Translations under genes and position numbers: made by a program
From: Robiginitalea sp. SC105
Lineage (GTDB): Bacteria; Bacteroidota; Bacteroidia; Flavobacteriales; Flavobacteriaceae
Assembly: GCF_014243345.1 (NCBI RefSeq)
Contig: NZ_JACLZF010000001.1
Span: 496,001 to 560,000, forward strand
Length of the DNA stretch: 64,000 bases
Direction of reading: 5' to 3'
The notes under the pieces: generated by a model
The model's input: only the letters and a program-made list of their open reading frames with translations
What the model was told of the DNA's origin: nothing
Database searches by the model: none
Part shown: piece after piece, positions 9,490 to 18,585 of the stretch
How positions within the stretch are numbered: position 1 is the first letter of the stretch
Layout of the letters: every line of letters starts with the position of its first letter

Positions 9490-10383
9490 TCAGTTTGACG
9501 GGTTCACACGAAGTTTCGGGTCCACGCTATATCTTTTGGCAGTTCCTCCATTCGGGGTAATGGTAAACACGATTGTGTAGGATTCGTTATCCGCATTGCC
9601 CGGCAATACAGGGGCGGTAGGCAAAACATACGCCGTCACCTTACCGCTGCTACCCTTCACGTCCGTGCTGGAAAAGATATTGTCGTCACTGTTGCTTTCA
9701 TAATCGATGTCGTCTACTGAAACGCCATAATTACCTTGTGTTCCGGGGAGTGGGCTGGCGTCCCAGGTAACCTGGCTGCCGTTGTACACATCGGTCTTGA
9801 AGGAAGTTTGGTGCGGGCCTTCCTTTCCGCCCCCGTTGTCATCGGAAAAGGAGACCCAGGCATCTGCCGCCTGTTCCGACAAGGGTCCCTCGGGTTGCTG
9901 CAGGATGTTGGCGCAATCCAGCTGCATGCTTATTTTCACGGCCTTGGCCGGGACCGTCCACAGGAAATTATTCGTTGTGGGGTTGTTCCCCTGGCAGGCG
10001 TGCGTCCCGGGTTGCCCGCCGCCACCAAGGATGTTCAGGTACTGCTGGCTATGCTTTACTTTGATCAGGTAATACCCGGGGTTCGCAGCGGATTCCTCGA
10101 ATTGCCAGCGGAAATTATCGGTCGTGGGGTTGTTCCCCTGGCAGGCCAGGTCCCCGTTATTCATGCCCAGGTTGAGGATGTTCAGCCACTGCTTGCCGGG
10201 GGTCTGCACCTGGATTTTGAAGTAGCCCGGTGCATCCGGGTCGGGGCTTACCTGCCATAAAAATTGATTGGAATTCGGGTTGGGGCTTTGCCCTGCAAGG
10301 GACCCGTTCGCGTTGCTCCCGTCCAGGATGTTGAGGTACTGGGTGCTGCTTTTAACCTGGAATTTCATATTTCCGCTGGCCAT
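9490..10383 (-). CDS. Beta-trefoil (ricin-like) protein with a PixA/AidA-like tail
   Basis: A 297-residue protein with no signal peptide. Residues 1 to about 150 contain three repeats, each holding a YLNIL or WLNIL strand and a (Q/N)FxW element (QFLWQ, NFRWQF, NFLWTV). This is the QxW pattern of ricin-type beta-trefoil lectins. The remainder resembles PixA/AidA inclusion-body proteins in layout, ending near YSVDPKLRVNPSN; this second match is weak. A carbohydrate-binding role is inferred for the trefoil only. The upstream gap of about 180 bases shows no other gene. Confidence 0.6.
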   Translation of the reverse strand: MASGNMKFQVKSSTQYLNILDGSNANGSLAGQSPNPNSNQFLWQVSPDPDAPGYFKIQVQTPGKQWLNILNLGMNNGDLACQGNNPTTDNFRWQFEESAANPGYYLIKVKHSQQYLNILGGGGQPGTHACQGNNPTTNNFLWTVPAKAVKISMQLDCANILQQPEGPLSEQAADAWVSFSDDNGGGKEGPHQTSFKTDVYNGSQVTWDASPLPGTQGNYGVSVDDIDYESNSDDNIFSSTDVKGSSGKVTAYVLPTAPVLPGNADNESYTIVFTITPNGGTAKRYSVDPKLRVNPSN

Positions 10384-10564
10384 AGTGTTTGGTTGGTTTA
10401 GTAATGGATTAGCATTTAGTGATCTTAGTAAGATACAATTTTAATCCGCTCAACTGCTATTAATATTAACACTTTGACCCTGTCGGATTTGACAGGATAG
10501 GATTTGTATTTCTATGAGCGTGCAGCCAATTAGGTGATAAATGCCCGGCTTCCGGTTATTTGGC

Positions 10565-11116
10565 TCAGGCCCAGGCTTTGTCCCCGGGTTTATAAGGGAT
10601 GCACCCCTCGTAGCGCCCCGGGGTAGGGTTATAGCGAAGCGCGAGCGTGGCGCCGGCTTCAGAGGTAAAGTATCCCCAGAGGGTCAGCTGGAGCAGCATG
10701 TTGTAAAAGTGCGGCTCCCCGGCCATATCTGTATCACGCGCTTCGGAATCCAGCCGGGTGAGTACCGAAGTCCGGTCCTTTGGTTCCAGATCCGTAAAAG
10801 GGGTCCCGAATTCTGCCTGCACACGGGCCTCCAATTCCCTCAGCCCTGTTTCAAAGCGCGTCTCCTCCTCCAGGCTGTAGCATTCGGTCACCATGTCTTT
10901 GATAAACTGCCCTACCCCGGCTTCCGCTGCGCCGGGGGAGCTTTCCGTTTTCGGCAAGATGATGTCGCTCATGGCGCCCAGCAGCGGGATATCCGCATCG
11001 GTCAGGGCGGCCTGCTTCCTGTCCGGGCGGGAACAGGACCCCAGGAATACGCTGCTGCCCACCAGGGTAGTCCCGAGCAGTGCAGTGGTTAGCTGAAGGG
11101 CTTCGCGTCGTTCCAT
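10565..11116 (-). CDS. Gluconate 2-dehydrogenase subunit 3 family protein
   Basis: A 183-residue protein with an N-terminal signal resembling a Tat or lipoprotein leader (MERREALQLTTALLGTT, then VFLGSC with a lipobox-like Cys). It belongs to the gluconate 2-dehydrogenase subunit 3 family, small partner subunits of membrane-linked GMC flavoproteins. The conserved C-terminal LWGYFTSE segment and GCIPYKPGDKAWA tail are visible. It starts 3 bases after the Gfo/Idh/MocA stop, and the GMC gene is next upstream, so the three form one minus-strand operon. The expected role is maturation or electron-transfer partner of the GMC subunit. Confidence 0.88.
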   Translation of the reverse strand: MERREALQLTTALLGTTLVGSSVFLGSCSRPDRKQAALTDADIPLLGAMSDIILPKTESSPGAAEAGVGQFIKDMVTECYSLEEETRFETGLRELEARVQAEFGTPFTDLEPKDRTSVLTRLDSEARDTDMAGEPHFYNMLLQLTLWGYFTSEAGATLALRYNPTPGRYEGCIPYKPGDKAWA

Positions 11117-11119
11117 GGT

Positions 11120-12208
11120 TCAGGGTTTCCAGAGTTTATAGGGTTTGTCGGCCTTGGGGGAAAAGGGCAGGAATACCTTTTTCCCGCTGCCTGCGGACTG
11201 ATAGGCGGCATAGATAATCTCCAGCACGGCACGGCCATCCTCCCCGGTAACCAGGGGCGTTTGGTCGTGCAGCACACAGTCCACAAAGTGTTCGAACTCC
11301 TGGGGGAAGCCGTAATTCCAGATTTCCTCGTACATGGTATAGCTCCATCCCACGGTATTGCCGGCCTTTTCCACCGCATAGCCTACCCCTTTGGAACTGT
11401 AGGTCTGTATGGAATTCCCCTGCAGCACATCCGCATAGGCCACCCCTTCCGAACCGTGGATTTCCGCCCGGTCATCCATCCCCCCCAGTTTGGTCCAGCT
11501 CTCCTCGGCTACGGCCAGTACCCCGTTTTCGAATTCCAGGATGATAATGGCATTGTCGTCGCCCCGGGTCTTATCCGTGTGGACGCTGGTCGCCATCTGG
11601 GCATATACGGATTTTACCGGGTTGTTCCCGTTGAGCCACCGGAAGAACTGGAAGGCGTGGCAACCCATATCCATGGTGACCCCGCCCCCGGAACGATCCA
11701 CATCCCAGAAGTGGTCGGCATGGGGGCCGTCGTGTTTTTCGGATTGTTTGAGCAGTACCGGCCTGCCCAGGGCCCCTTCGTCCAGCAGCGCCTTGAGCCG
11801 CACATATTTCGGGGTAAAACAGAGCTCTTCGGCATACATGAGTTTCACCCCGTGTTTGCGGCAGGTGTCGATCATCCGGTCTGCCTCTTCCAGGTTCATC
11901 GCCAGGGGTTTTTCCACCACCACGTGTTTCCCGGCCTCCGCAGCCTTGCAGGTGAGTTCGCAATGCAGGTGGTTGGGGGCGCCTACCACCACCATGTCCA
12001 CCGCCTCCAGGGCCAGCAGGTCCTCCACGCGCGTGAAGTGGTTCGGGATGTTGTGCGCTTTGGCAAACTCCCGGGCATTCCCCGGGGTTGGGGACATCAC
12101 GGCCACCAACCGGGCACTGGCTACTTTTTTGATGGCTTCTGCGTGGATGCTGGAAATAAACCGGGATCCGATCAGGCCCACGCCAACTTGTTTGTCCGAT
12201 GTATTCAT
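11120..12208 (-). CDS. Gfo/Idh/MocA family oxidoreductase
   Basis: A 362-residue NAD(P)-dependent sugar or polyol dehydrogenase-like protein. The N-terminal Rossmann motif is VGVGLIGSRFIS, with the family VVVEKPLAMN segment carrying the conserved Lys of EKP and the later GGGVTMDMGCHAFQF helix. The frame is open far upstream, but the ATG at 12208 directly precedes the Rossmann strand. It lies 2 bases after the stop of the GMC gene, so it is chosen as the start. Unlike several relatives it has no Tat signal and is predicted cytoplasmic. It is the middle gene of a three-gene sugar-oxidation operon. Confidence 0.9.
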   Translation of the reverse strand: MNTSDKQVGVGLIGSRFISSIHAEAIKKVASARLVAVMSPTPGNAREFAKAHNIPNHFTRVEDLLALEAVDMVVVGAPNHLHCELTCKAAEAGKHVVVEKPLAMNLEEADRMIDTCRKHGVKLMYAEELCFTPKYVRLKALLDEGALGRPVLLKQSEKHDGPHADHFWDVDRSGGGVTMDMGCHAFQFFRWLNGNNPVKSVYAQMATSVHTDKTRGDDNAIIILEFENGVLAVAEESWTKLGGMDDRAEIHGSEGVAYADVLQGNSIQTYSSKGVGYAVEKAGNTVGWSYTMYEEIWNYGFPQEFEHFVDCVLHDQTPLVTGEDGRAVLEIIYAAYQSAGSGKKVFLPFSPKADKPYKLWKP

Positions 12209-12210
12209 AT

Positions 12211-13902
12211 TCAGAGGTTTCCGTTTTTGACTTGTTCGGCCGCGTAATCCGCCGCCCTCGCGGTAAGCGCCATGTACAGGATGGAAGGGCTTTGGTTGCC
12301 CGTGCTGGTCATGCAGGCTCCGTCCGTGACAAATACATTCTGGCAGGCGTGCAACTGGTTGTACGGGTTCAGCAGGGAGGTCTCCGGGTCGTGGCCCATC
12401 CGGACACCCCCCATCTCGTGGATGTCCAGGCCCGGCGCCTGTTTGTTGTCTTCGGTGACAATTTCCGTGCACCCGGCCTTTTCGAGCATCGCCCGGCTCT
12501 CCCGGAGGAAATCGGCCACCATCTTTTCGTCGTTTTCGTCGTACCCCACATCGGTTACCAACTGCGGGATTCCGAAGGGGTCGGTTTCCGTCGGGCTCAG
12601 GTAGACCCTGTTGTTTTCCTTGGGCAGCGTCTCCCCCTGCATGTACATATAAATATACCAGTTCCCCGCCTGAGTGAGCTTCTCTTTGAAAGCGGCGCCC
12701 ATGCGCGGCACATCGTCCGGCGCTACCTCCCTCCGCACCCGGTAGCCCCCCGAGAAGATGGTGTAGCCCCCAAGGAAGTCCGTGTCCTGCTCCCCGAGGT
12801 TCCGGTAGTTGGCGATGATGCATTCGGCAGGGTTTTTCCCATAGACGTAGCGGTCTTCAAAGCCATCGATCCTACCGTTGGCCCACCCCCGGTAAATGTG
12901 GAACCCGATATATTTGCCCATCAGGCCATTGTCGTTCCCAAGGCCGTTGGGGAAGCGGGCCGACCGGGAATTGAGCAGGATGAGGTTGGTATTCAGGGCC
13001 GACGCATTCACGAAAATAACCCGGGCCGTAAACGTCATTTCCTCCCGGGTACGGGCGTCGATCACCCGGACCCCGGAAGCGCGGCCGGTGCTTTCGTCAT
13101 AGAGGATGGAATGCACCACCGAATGCGGCCTGAGGGTGAGGTTGCCGGTTTTTTCCCCCCAGGGCAGTGTGGAGGTCACCGAGCTGAAATACCCCCCGAA
13201 AGGGCAGCCCCGCATACAGAGGTTGCGGCACTGGCACTTGCCCCTGCCCTGCTCCAGGTGGATCGGTTCGGGTTCGCTCAGCTGGGCCCAGCGGCCCTGC
13301 ACCAGGTGGCGGCCAAATTGGGTTTTCAGGACCTCCTGCAGGTGAGATTCCACGCAATTCAGTTCAAAAGGGGGCAGGAATTCCCCGTCGGGCATGGATT
13401 CCAGCCCGTCCCGGTTGCCACAAACTCCGATAAATTTTTCGACATGCGAATACCAGGGGGCAATTTCCCGGTATTCGATGGGCCAGGGGATGCCGTATCC
13501 GAAACGCCCCGGCGCCTTGAATTCATAGTCGCTCCATCGCTGGCAGGCCCGCCCCCAGGTGAGGGATTTCCCCCCTACCTGGTAACCGCGGATCCAGTCA
13601 AAGGGGCGCTGCTGTACATAGGGATGGTCCGCATCGCGGATAAAGAAATGGGCGGTGTCCTCCCCGAACCCCGCTGCCTTGGATATCAGCGGGTTTTCTT
13701 CCCGGAACTCCCGGGTCATCCGGCCCCGGTGGCGGAATTCCCACGGGTGCTTGTCCCAGGTCGGGTAATCCTTCAGGTGTTCTACATTGCGCCCGCGTTC
13801 CAGGACAAGGGTCCTGAGGCCTTTCTCGCATAGCTCCTTGGCCGCCCAGCCCCCGGATATCCCCGACCCGATAACGATCGCATCAAAACTGTTTTCCGGC
13901 AT
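12211..13902 (-). CDS. GMC family oxidoreductase
   Basis: A 563-residue FAD-dependent oxidoreductase. The FAD-binding loop IGSGISGGWAA is at residues 11-21. The C-terminal active site shows a His in LDIHEMGGVRMG and an Asn in STGNQSPS. A Cys-rich stretch (GKCQCRNLCMRGCPFGG) sits mid-protein, as seen in gluconate 2-dehydrogenase-type GMC proteins. It is the first gene of the operon with Gfo/Idh/MocA and the subunit 3 protein. The likely job is oxidation of a sugar, sugar acid or polyol feeding electrons to the respiratory chain; the substrate is unknown. Confidence 0.92.
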   Translation of the reverse strand: MPENSFDAIVIGSGISGGWAAKELCEKGLRTLVLERGRNVEHLKDYPTWDKHPWEFRHRGRMTREFREENPLISKAAGFGEDTAHFFIRDADHPYVQQRPFDWIRGYQVGGKSLTWGRACQRWSDYEFKAPGRFGYGIPWPIEYREIAPWYSHVEKFIGVCGNRDGLESMPDGEFLPPFELNCVESHLQEVLKTQFGRHLVQGRWAQLSEPEPIHLEQGRGKCQCRNLCMRGCPFGGYFSSVTSTLPWGEKTGNLTLRPHSVVHSILYDESTGRASGVRVIDARTREEMTFTARVIFVNASALNTNLILLNSRSARFPNGLGNDNGLMGKYIGFHIYRGWANGRIDGFEDRYVYGKNPAECIIANYRNLGEQDTDFLGGYTIFSGGYRVRREVAPDDVPRMGAAFKEKLTQAGNWYIYMYMQGETLPKENNRVYLSPTETDPFGIPQLVTDVGYDENDEKMVADFLRESRAMLEKAGCTEIVTEDNKQAPGLDIHEMGGVRMGHDPETSLLNPYNQLHACQNVFVTDGACMTSTGNQSPSILYMALTARAADYAAEQVKNGNL

Positions 13903-13993
13903 ACCTAATATTAGTGAAAATTTGGGGAATGCCGCAGTTCCAGGGCTAGCTAATCGAGCTTAAAAGGCGCAGGAAAAGACACAGGAAGTGGCT

Positions 13994-14902
13994 TCATGCC
14001 TGTCCCGCCTCCATTTGGGCAGTTCTGCCGGACAACCGGGGTTCTGCAAGGGGTTGGTGCCCCGGATGGGCCTTGCGGGCAAAAAGGGATTTGAGCTTCC
14101 TCATTTTCCGCATGGGGTGGTTCCGGATGATGTACCGGCCCAGTGCCGGGGAAATCCGGTTGACCCCCATCAGGTACACCTCGATTTTCCCCACTACGAT
14201 CTGCCGTTTCCCCTTTTCCAGGCCCCGGATGATGCCCCGTGCACACTGGCAGGCCGACATCCCCAGCCGGTGGGAGGTTTCCACCCGGCCATAAGCTTTG
14301 CCGTCCCCGCAGAGCCCCTTGGCGGTGATCTCCGTATTGATAAAGCCGGGGACCACATAGCTCACCCGGAGGCGGCATCCGATGTTTTCGGCCTCCAGGG
14401 ACTCGAAGAAGCCATGAAGTGCGTGTTTGGAGGCGGCATAGGCGGACCTGCCTGGGATCCCCATGACCCCGGCGAAGCTGGATACCACGGAAAAGCCCCC
14501 GTGGCCCTGTTTCAGGTAGAGGGGCATGATGGCCTTGGTCAGGGCAACCGTGCCGAAATAATTGGTTTCCATGATGCGCCGGTCAATGTCCATGTTGTTC
14601 TCGGTGACCAACCCTTTCTGGGCGATCCCGGCGTTATGGATCACCAGGTCCAGGCGGTCCAGCTTCCCGACCTCCGCGACGGCCTTGTTGATGGAGGAGC
14701 CCTTCGTAATATCCAGGGGGACCGTCAGGAAGTTCAGGGGATGGGCGGCAGCTTCTTTTAACTCCTCCAGTTTTTCGGCCCGCCGGGCCGAGGCGATAAC
14801 TGTTGCGCCCAGTTCGTTGAGCTGCAGGGCCAGGGAGGCCCCGATCCCGGAAGAGGCGCCGGTGATCCAAACTACCTTGTCTTTAAAATCCTGTTTTTTC
14901 AT
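13994..14902 (-). CDS. SDR family NAD(P)-dependent oxidoreductase
   Basis: A 302-residue classical short-chain dehydrogenase. The cofactor loop GASSGIG is at residues 15-21 and the NAG motif at 90-92. The catalytic residues are Ser141 or Ser142, Tyr155 and Lys159 (YAASK). The C-terminal extension is basic and resembles DHRS7-like members acting on lipids or steroids. It is encoded between the GMC operon and a flavin monooxygenase on the same strand, with separate gaps of 91 and 140 bases, so it need not share their operon. Confidence 0.9.
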   Translation of the reverse strand: MKKQDFKDKVVWITGASSGIGASLALQLNELGATVIASARRAEKLEELKEAAAHPLNFLTVPLDITKGSSINKAVAEVGKLDRLDLVIHNAGIAQKGLVTENNMDIDRRIMETNYFGTVALTKAIMPLYLKQGHGGFSVVSSFAGVMGIPGRSAYAASKHALHGFFESLEAENIGCRLRVSYVVPGFINTEITAKGLCGDGKAYGRVETSHRLGMSACQCARGIIRGLEKGKRQIVVGKIEVYLMGVNRISPALGRYIIRNHPMRKMRKLKSLFARKAHPGHQPLAEPRLSGRTAQMEAGQA

Positions 14903-15042
14903 CGGTATGGTCTTTTATGAAACAATTGCTTCGTTGGTTGAGGTAAACCTAGCGCGAATCCATAAAAGGGGTGTCCGGGATTATGTCGGATGGATAAATC
15001 CGGACAGGATCCATGGAGAGGATAGTGTTCTGAATGTTGATT

Positions 15043-16539
15043 CTATGACGCGTACCTGAGGTGGCGGTCCCTGACCCTGCCGAAGCGCGTCAGCAACATG
15101 TCCATCAGGTAGTTCTGGTAAACCCGCCAGGGGCGCCGGGAGCCATTTTTAGGAAGGATGTGTCTCGCGCGTTTCATGTATCCGGATTCCAGTGGCAGGA
15201 ATTCCTCTTCGCGGATGTCTGACGGGACCTCGGGTACGACCACCCGGTAGCCTTTGCGATCCATATAGTTCAGGATCCGGCAGACCAGGTTGGCGGTAAG
15301 GTCGGTCTTCAATGTCCAGGAGTTGTTGGTATAGCCGAAGGCGAGCGCAAAATTTGGCACCCCGCTCATCATCATCCCTTTGTAGACCATGACCTGATGT
15401 GTGTCGACGGGCCTGCCTCCAACGGTAACGCGGGCGCCCCCCAGTAGTTTCATTTTGAGCCCCGTGGCCGTCACGATGATGTCTGCCTGAAGATTGGTGC
15501 CGTCCGCCATTTGAATGCCCTCTTTCCCAAAATGGGAAATTTCGCCGGTGACCACATCGGCCTGCCCCCTTTTGATGGCCTTGAAGAGGTCCCCGTCCGG
15601 GATCACACAGAGCCGCTGGTCCCATGGATTATAGCTGGGACTGAAGTGCATTTCCACCGGATAGCCTTCCGGAAGCTCCTTTGAGGCCCCTTTCAGGAGC
15701 AGGCGTTTCATTCGTTCCGGGAAGGTCCTTGAAAACCCGTAAAGCCCCATGGTGAGCATCAGGTTCCGCCAGCGGGTCAGGCGGTAGGCCGTGCGCAGGG
15801 GAAGCCATTTGCGGAAGCTTTCGTAGAGGCCGTTGCGGTTGGGCAACTTCATGATATAGGTGGGAGACCGCTGTACCATGGTTACATGAGCCGCCTTTTC
15901 GGCCAGGGTGGGCACCAGGGTTACCGCGGTGGCCCCACTGCCGATTACCAACATTCTTTTTCCGGAATAATCCAGTTCACGGGGCCAGAACTGGGGGTGG
16001 ATGATTGGCCCCCCAAAGGATTCCTCCCCTTTGAAAGGGGGGCGGTACGCTTCCTCATAGCTGTAATAACCGGTGCACATATACAGGAACCTGGTATACA
16101 GGACGGACGCCTCACCCCCATGAATTACCTCCAGCCTCCAGCACTGGTCTTCCCAGGACCAGTCAGCAGCAAGCACCTTGTATCCGAATTTTATCTTGCG
16201 GTCGATTCCGTTCTCCCGGGCCGTTTCGTTCAGGTATTCCCGGATATGGGCCCCATCCGAAAGGGATTGCGGGTTCTCCCACGGTTTGAATCGATAGCCG
16301 AAAGTAAACATATCCGAGTCCGAGCGAATCCCCGGATAGCGGAACAGGTCCCAGGTGCCCCCGATACGTTCGCGGGACTCGAGGATCACATAACGCTTTT
16401 CCGGGCATTTTTCCTGCAGCCAGTATGCCGTGCCAATGCCGGAGATCCCCGCCCCCACGATGATGATGTCGTAATCCAATTCCGGTCTTTCCTCTGCCTG
16501 CATACGGTACAAGATAAGAAAGGTGTACCCCGCCTGCAA
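15043..16539 (-). CDS. Flavin-containing (Baeyer-Villiger type) monooxygenase
   Basis: A 498-residue FAD/NADPH monooxygenase. The FAD loop IVGAGISGIG lies near residues 27-36, with the ESRERIGGTWDLFRYPGIR segment following. A Baeyer-Villiger-like fingerprint is present as FKGEESFGGPIIHPQFWP, and the NADPH loop as VIGSGATAV. Homologues oxidise ketones or other soft nucleophiles. An internal ATG at 16503 would remove 12 hydrophobic residues and is an equally plausible start. The neighbouring SDR could provide a ketone substrate, but that is only inference. Confidence 0.9.
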   Translation of the reverse strand: MQAGYTFLILYRMQAEERPELDYDIIIVGAGISGIGTAYWLQEKCPEKRYVILESRERIGGTWDLFRYPGIRSDSDMFTFGYRFKPWENPQSLSDGAHIREYLNETARENGIDRKIKFGYKVLAADWSWEDQCWRLEVIHGGEASVLYTRFLYMCTGYYSYEEAYRPPFKGEESFGGPIIHPQFWPRELDYSGKRMLVIGSGATAVTLVPTLAEKAAHVTMVQRSPTYIMKLPNRNGLYESFRKWLPLRTAYRLTRWRNLMLTMGLYGFSRTFPERMKRLLLKGASKELPEGYPVEMHFSPSYNPWDQRLCVIPDGDLFKAIKRGQADVVTGEISHFGKEGIQMADGTNLQADIIVTATGLKMKLLGGARVTVGGRPVDTHQVMVYKGMMMSGVPNFALAFGYTNNSWTLKTDLTANLVCRILNYMDRKGYRVVVPEVPSDIREEEFLPLESGYMKRARHILPKNGSRRPWRVYQNYLMDMLLTRFGRVRDRHLRYAS

Positions 16540-16550
16540 CAGTACAAGGA

Positions 16551-16952
16551 TTACTTATACAGCTCCTCCACCAACTGGATATTATTCCCGCAGGTGTCGT
16601 TGAACACGGCGAACTTTACCTCTCCCATTTCCGTGGGCTTTATACTGAATTTCACGCCAAGGCCGGTGAGTCGTTCGTACTCCGCATCCACGCTGTCCAC
16701 ATCGAATTGGGTGTAGGGGATCCCGGACTCCATCAGGGCATCCTGATAGACTTTGGACGGTTCAAAGTGGAGGGGGGCAGGTTCCAACAACAGTTCGGGG
16801 CCTTCCGGGGCTTCTTTGGACACCAGCGTCAACCACCTGTTCCCACCCTCCATCGGGATGTCCTTCTTTTTGACGAACCCCAGGATTTCCGTATAAAATT
16901 TTGCCGCTTTTTCCTGGTCGCGGACCGGGATGCTGATAAGGGTTACTTTCAT
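16551..16952 (-). CDS. VOC (glyoxalase/bleomycin-resistance) family protein
   Basis: A 133-residue vicinal-oxygen-chelate fold protein with two beta-alpha-beta-beta-beta halves: it begins MKVTLISIPVRDQEKAAKFY and closes with FNDTCGNNIQLVEE. The frame extends 4 codons to a TTG, but the ATG at 16952 begins at the conserved first strand. Substrate cannot be deduced; VOC proteins include lyases, isomerases and resistance proteins. It marks the approximate left edge of the accessory island. Confidence 0.85.
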   Translation of the reverse strand: MKVTLISIPVRDQEKAAKFYTEILGFVKKKDIPMEGGNRWLTLVSKEAPEGPELLLEPAPLHFEPSKVYQDALMESGIPYTQFDVDSVDAEYERLTGLGVKFSIKPTEMGEVKFAVFNDTCGNNIQLVEELYK

Positions 16953-17080
16953 GGTCAATGCCAATTAACGCCATCGACCCGGCCAGGCAGGCACAGGGTC
17001 GGGGTGGTTTTGTTGACAGTAAGATACCAAAAAATGCCCGGCGATCCCCGCCGGGCGCACAGGTCTAATGGAAGCAGGAG

Positions 17081-17316
17081 TCAGTCCCTAAGGTACTTGT
17101 AGCTGCAGCCTTCAATGCAAACCGGGCCGCTTGTAGGGGTTACGATGAAATAATCCCTGTAATACACCAGCTGATAGGTAATGGCCCCGTCCTCATTGAG
17201 GGCTACCGGCTCCATGCCATCGCAGTCGTAGCGCAGGACCAAATCATCGTTTTCAATCGTAAAGCTGCCGCCGGCACACCAGGCAGGAGCAACACCAGGC
17301 CCAGGTAATTCTTCAT
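17081..17316 (-). pseudogene. Small secreted cysteine-containing protein, apparently frameshifted
   Basis: Two minus-strand frames together make a small secreted protein. From an ATG at 17316 the first frame reads a signal-like MKNYLGLVLLL. The continuation, in another frame, reads CAGGSFTIENDDLVLRYDCD and runs to a TGA at 17081, ending VCIEGCSYKYLRD. The second frame has no ATG at its N-terminus and is closed by a stop at about 17330. Joining the frames needs a 1- or 2-base shift near 17281-17287. It could be a decayed gene or a sequence error. Function is unknown; the five or so cysteines suggest a disulfide-bonded envelope protein. Confidence 0.45.
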
Positions 17317-17405
17317 TCCAGTCGTTTTTTCAGAGATGCGCAAATTGGTAAAGGTTGCAGCTACCATTCGGGGAACTGCCAAAGCTTCCCGTGGTCTGAC
17401 AGTTG

Positions 17406-17942
17406 TCAGGATTGGATGTATTCAGCCCGGGTTATTCTGAAAATATGCACTGGGTTGCCTTTATACACTGTTGTTTTATCCAGTGTCAACCCATTTTTTA
17501 AGGCGACCTTTTGAGAGGGTATATTCGTCAGGCTGATGATGGATATCAGGGATTCGGAAAGTCTGTTTTCAAAGGCAAACTCCATGCATTTTTTAGCGGC
17601 CTCCGTGGCCAGGCCCCGATTCCAGTTTTCCGGCAGGAGTGAGTATCCGATCTCCAATTCCGTTGTCCCGTCGACCTGCTGAATGAGCAACCCGCAATGC
17701 CCTACAAGTTCGCCCGACTTCCTGTCGATAAGCGCATTCATGCCCCCCAGGTTGTTTTCATACCGGCCAAATTGTTTGGCATACCATTTCTCGCAAGCCA
17801 GGTTCGGCGGTTCATTCTCGGAAACCCAGTGTTTCGAGGCTTCCGGATTTTTGAAAAACTCCAGCCATAGCGGGAAGTCGGTTTCCCGGATCTTCCGGAA
17901 CCTCAGCCGGTCCGTTTCGAGATTTTCAAGCAGGTAGTTCAT
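17406..17942 (-). CDS. GNAT family N-acetyltransferase (RimJ/RimL type)
   Basis: A 178-residue acetyltransferase with the RimJ/RimL layout: ETDRLRFRKIRETDFP at the N-terminus, then GYSLLPENWNRGLATEA, which carries the acetyl-CoA pyrophosphate-binding region, and a C-terminal NIPSQKVALKNGL helix. It transfers an acetyl group to an amine; the acceptor is unknown. GNATs of this type are common cargo in gene cassettes and islands. It is 17 bases from the next upstream gene on the same strand. Confidence 0.88.
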   Translation of the reverse strand: MNYLLENLETDRLRFRKIRETDFPLWLEFFKNPEASKHWVSENEPPNLACEKWYAKQFGRYENNLGGMNALIDRKSGELVGHCGLLIQQVDGTTELEIGYSLLPENWNRGLATEAAKKCMEFAFENRLSESLISIISLTNIPSQKVALKNGLTLDKTTVYKGNPVHIFRITRAEYIQS

Positions 17943-17959
17943 GTTTATTGGCTTGTCTC

Positions 17960-18493
17960 CTAGTCATAGGAAAGGGGCTGCCGGCTGATCCGTTTCCATT
18001 GAACCCCCTCCAGAACATAGGTGTCCAAAGCGTCTGCCCCTACGGCCTCGCCCCCATCGTTGTTTTTGTTCTGCTCCGTAAAGGAAAATACCAGGATGGC
18101 CAGTTCCCCGGAAAGGAATACGGGCCGGGAACAGGTGATGCGATAGTACGTGTCCCTGATGGCCCCCGGGCTGTTGGCATGGGCCTCCTTTAACAAATCG
18201 GTGACTCCCCCGCAGGCCGATGCATCCCAGGGGCGGGATAGCACACTGTCGATCTGCCCGATTTGAGATTCCGAAAATTCGGTTGCCTGTGCGATATCCG
18301 GAATCAGGAAAGCACCCCTGTCGTTTTTGATGTCGATTACCAGCGTGTCCTGGTAGCTTTCTGCCAGTTGCTCAAAGGCAACCTTGTAAATAGCATATTC
18401 CTTACAGGGAGGGGTTTGCGCATGGCCGACAGTTCCCAGCATTAGAAGCAGGAATTGCATACATTTCCCCAAGCATGTTGGATAATGCGACAT
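17960..18493 (-). CDS. Hypothetical secreted protein
   Basis: I do not recognise this protein. From the ATG at 18493 it has 177 residues, beginning with a hydrophobic leader (MQFLLLMLGTVGHAQ) that looks like a signal peptide with cleavage after HAQ. Starts at 18547 and 18460 are also possible; 18493 keeps a lysine before the hydrophobic core. The mature part has a few Cys (PPCKEY, SACGG, ITCSRP), a strand-rich C-terminal half, and no known motif. It may be translationally linked to the GNAT gene downstream. Confidence 0.6.
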   Translation of the reverse strand: MSHYPTCLGKCMQFLLLMLGTVGHAQTPPCKEYAIYKVAFEQLAESYQDTLVIDIKNDRGAFLIPDIAQATEFSESQIGQIDSVLSRPWDASACGGVTDLLKEAHANSPGAIRDTYYRITCSRPVFLSGELAILVFSFTEQNKNNDGGEAVGADALDTYVLEGVQWKRISRQPLSYD

Positions 18494-18585
18494 GGGTTTG
18501 CTATTGGTAAGGAATTTTACGGACCTGCTTAGGCATGGAAGCGGCATTGTAACAAAATGAATTCATTCTAAGGTTTTTACCCATG

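Noticed and set aside
12209-12823. N-terminal extension of the Gfo/Idh/MocA gene
   Set aside because: It would lie wholly inside the GMC gene in another frame; the ATG at 12208 opens the Rossmann strand.
12199-13833. 544-codon plus-strand frame opposite the GMC gene
   Set aside because: The minus strand carries a full GMC oxidoreductase with all motifs; the opposite frame is a GC-rich shadow with Pro/Arg/Gly bias.
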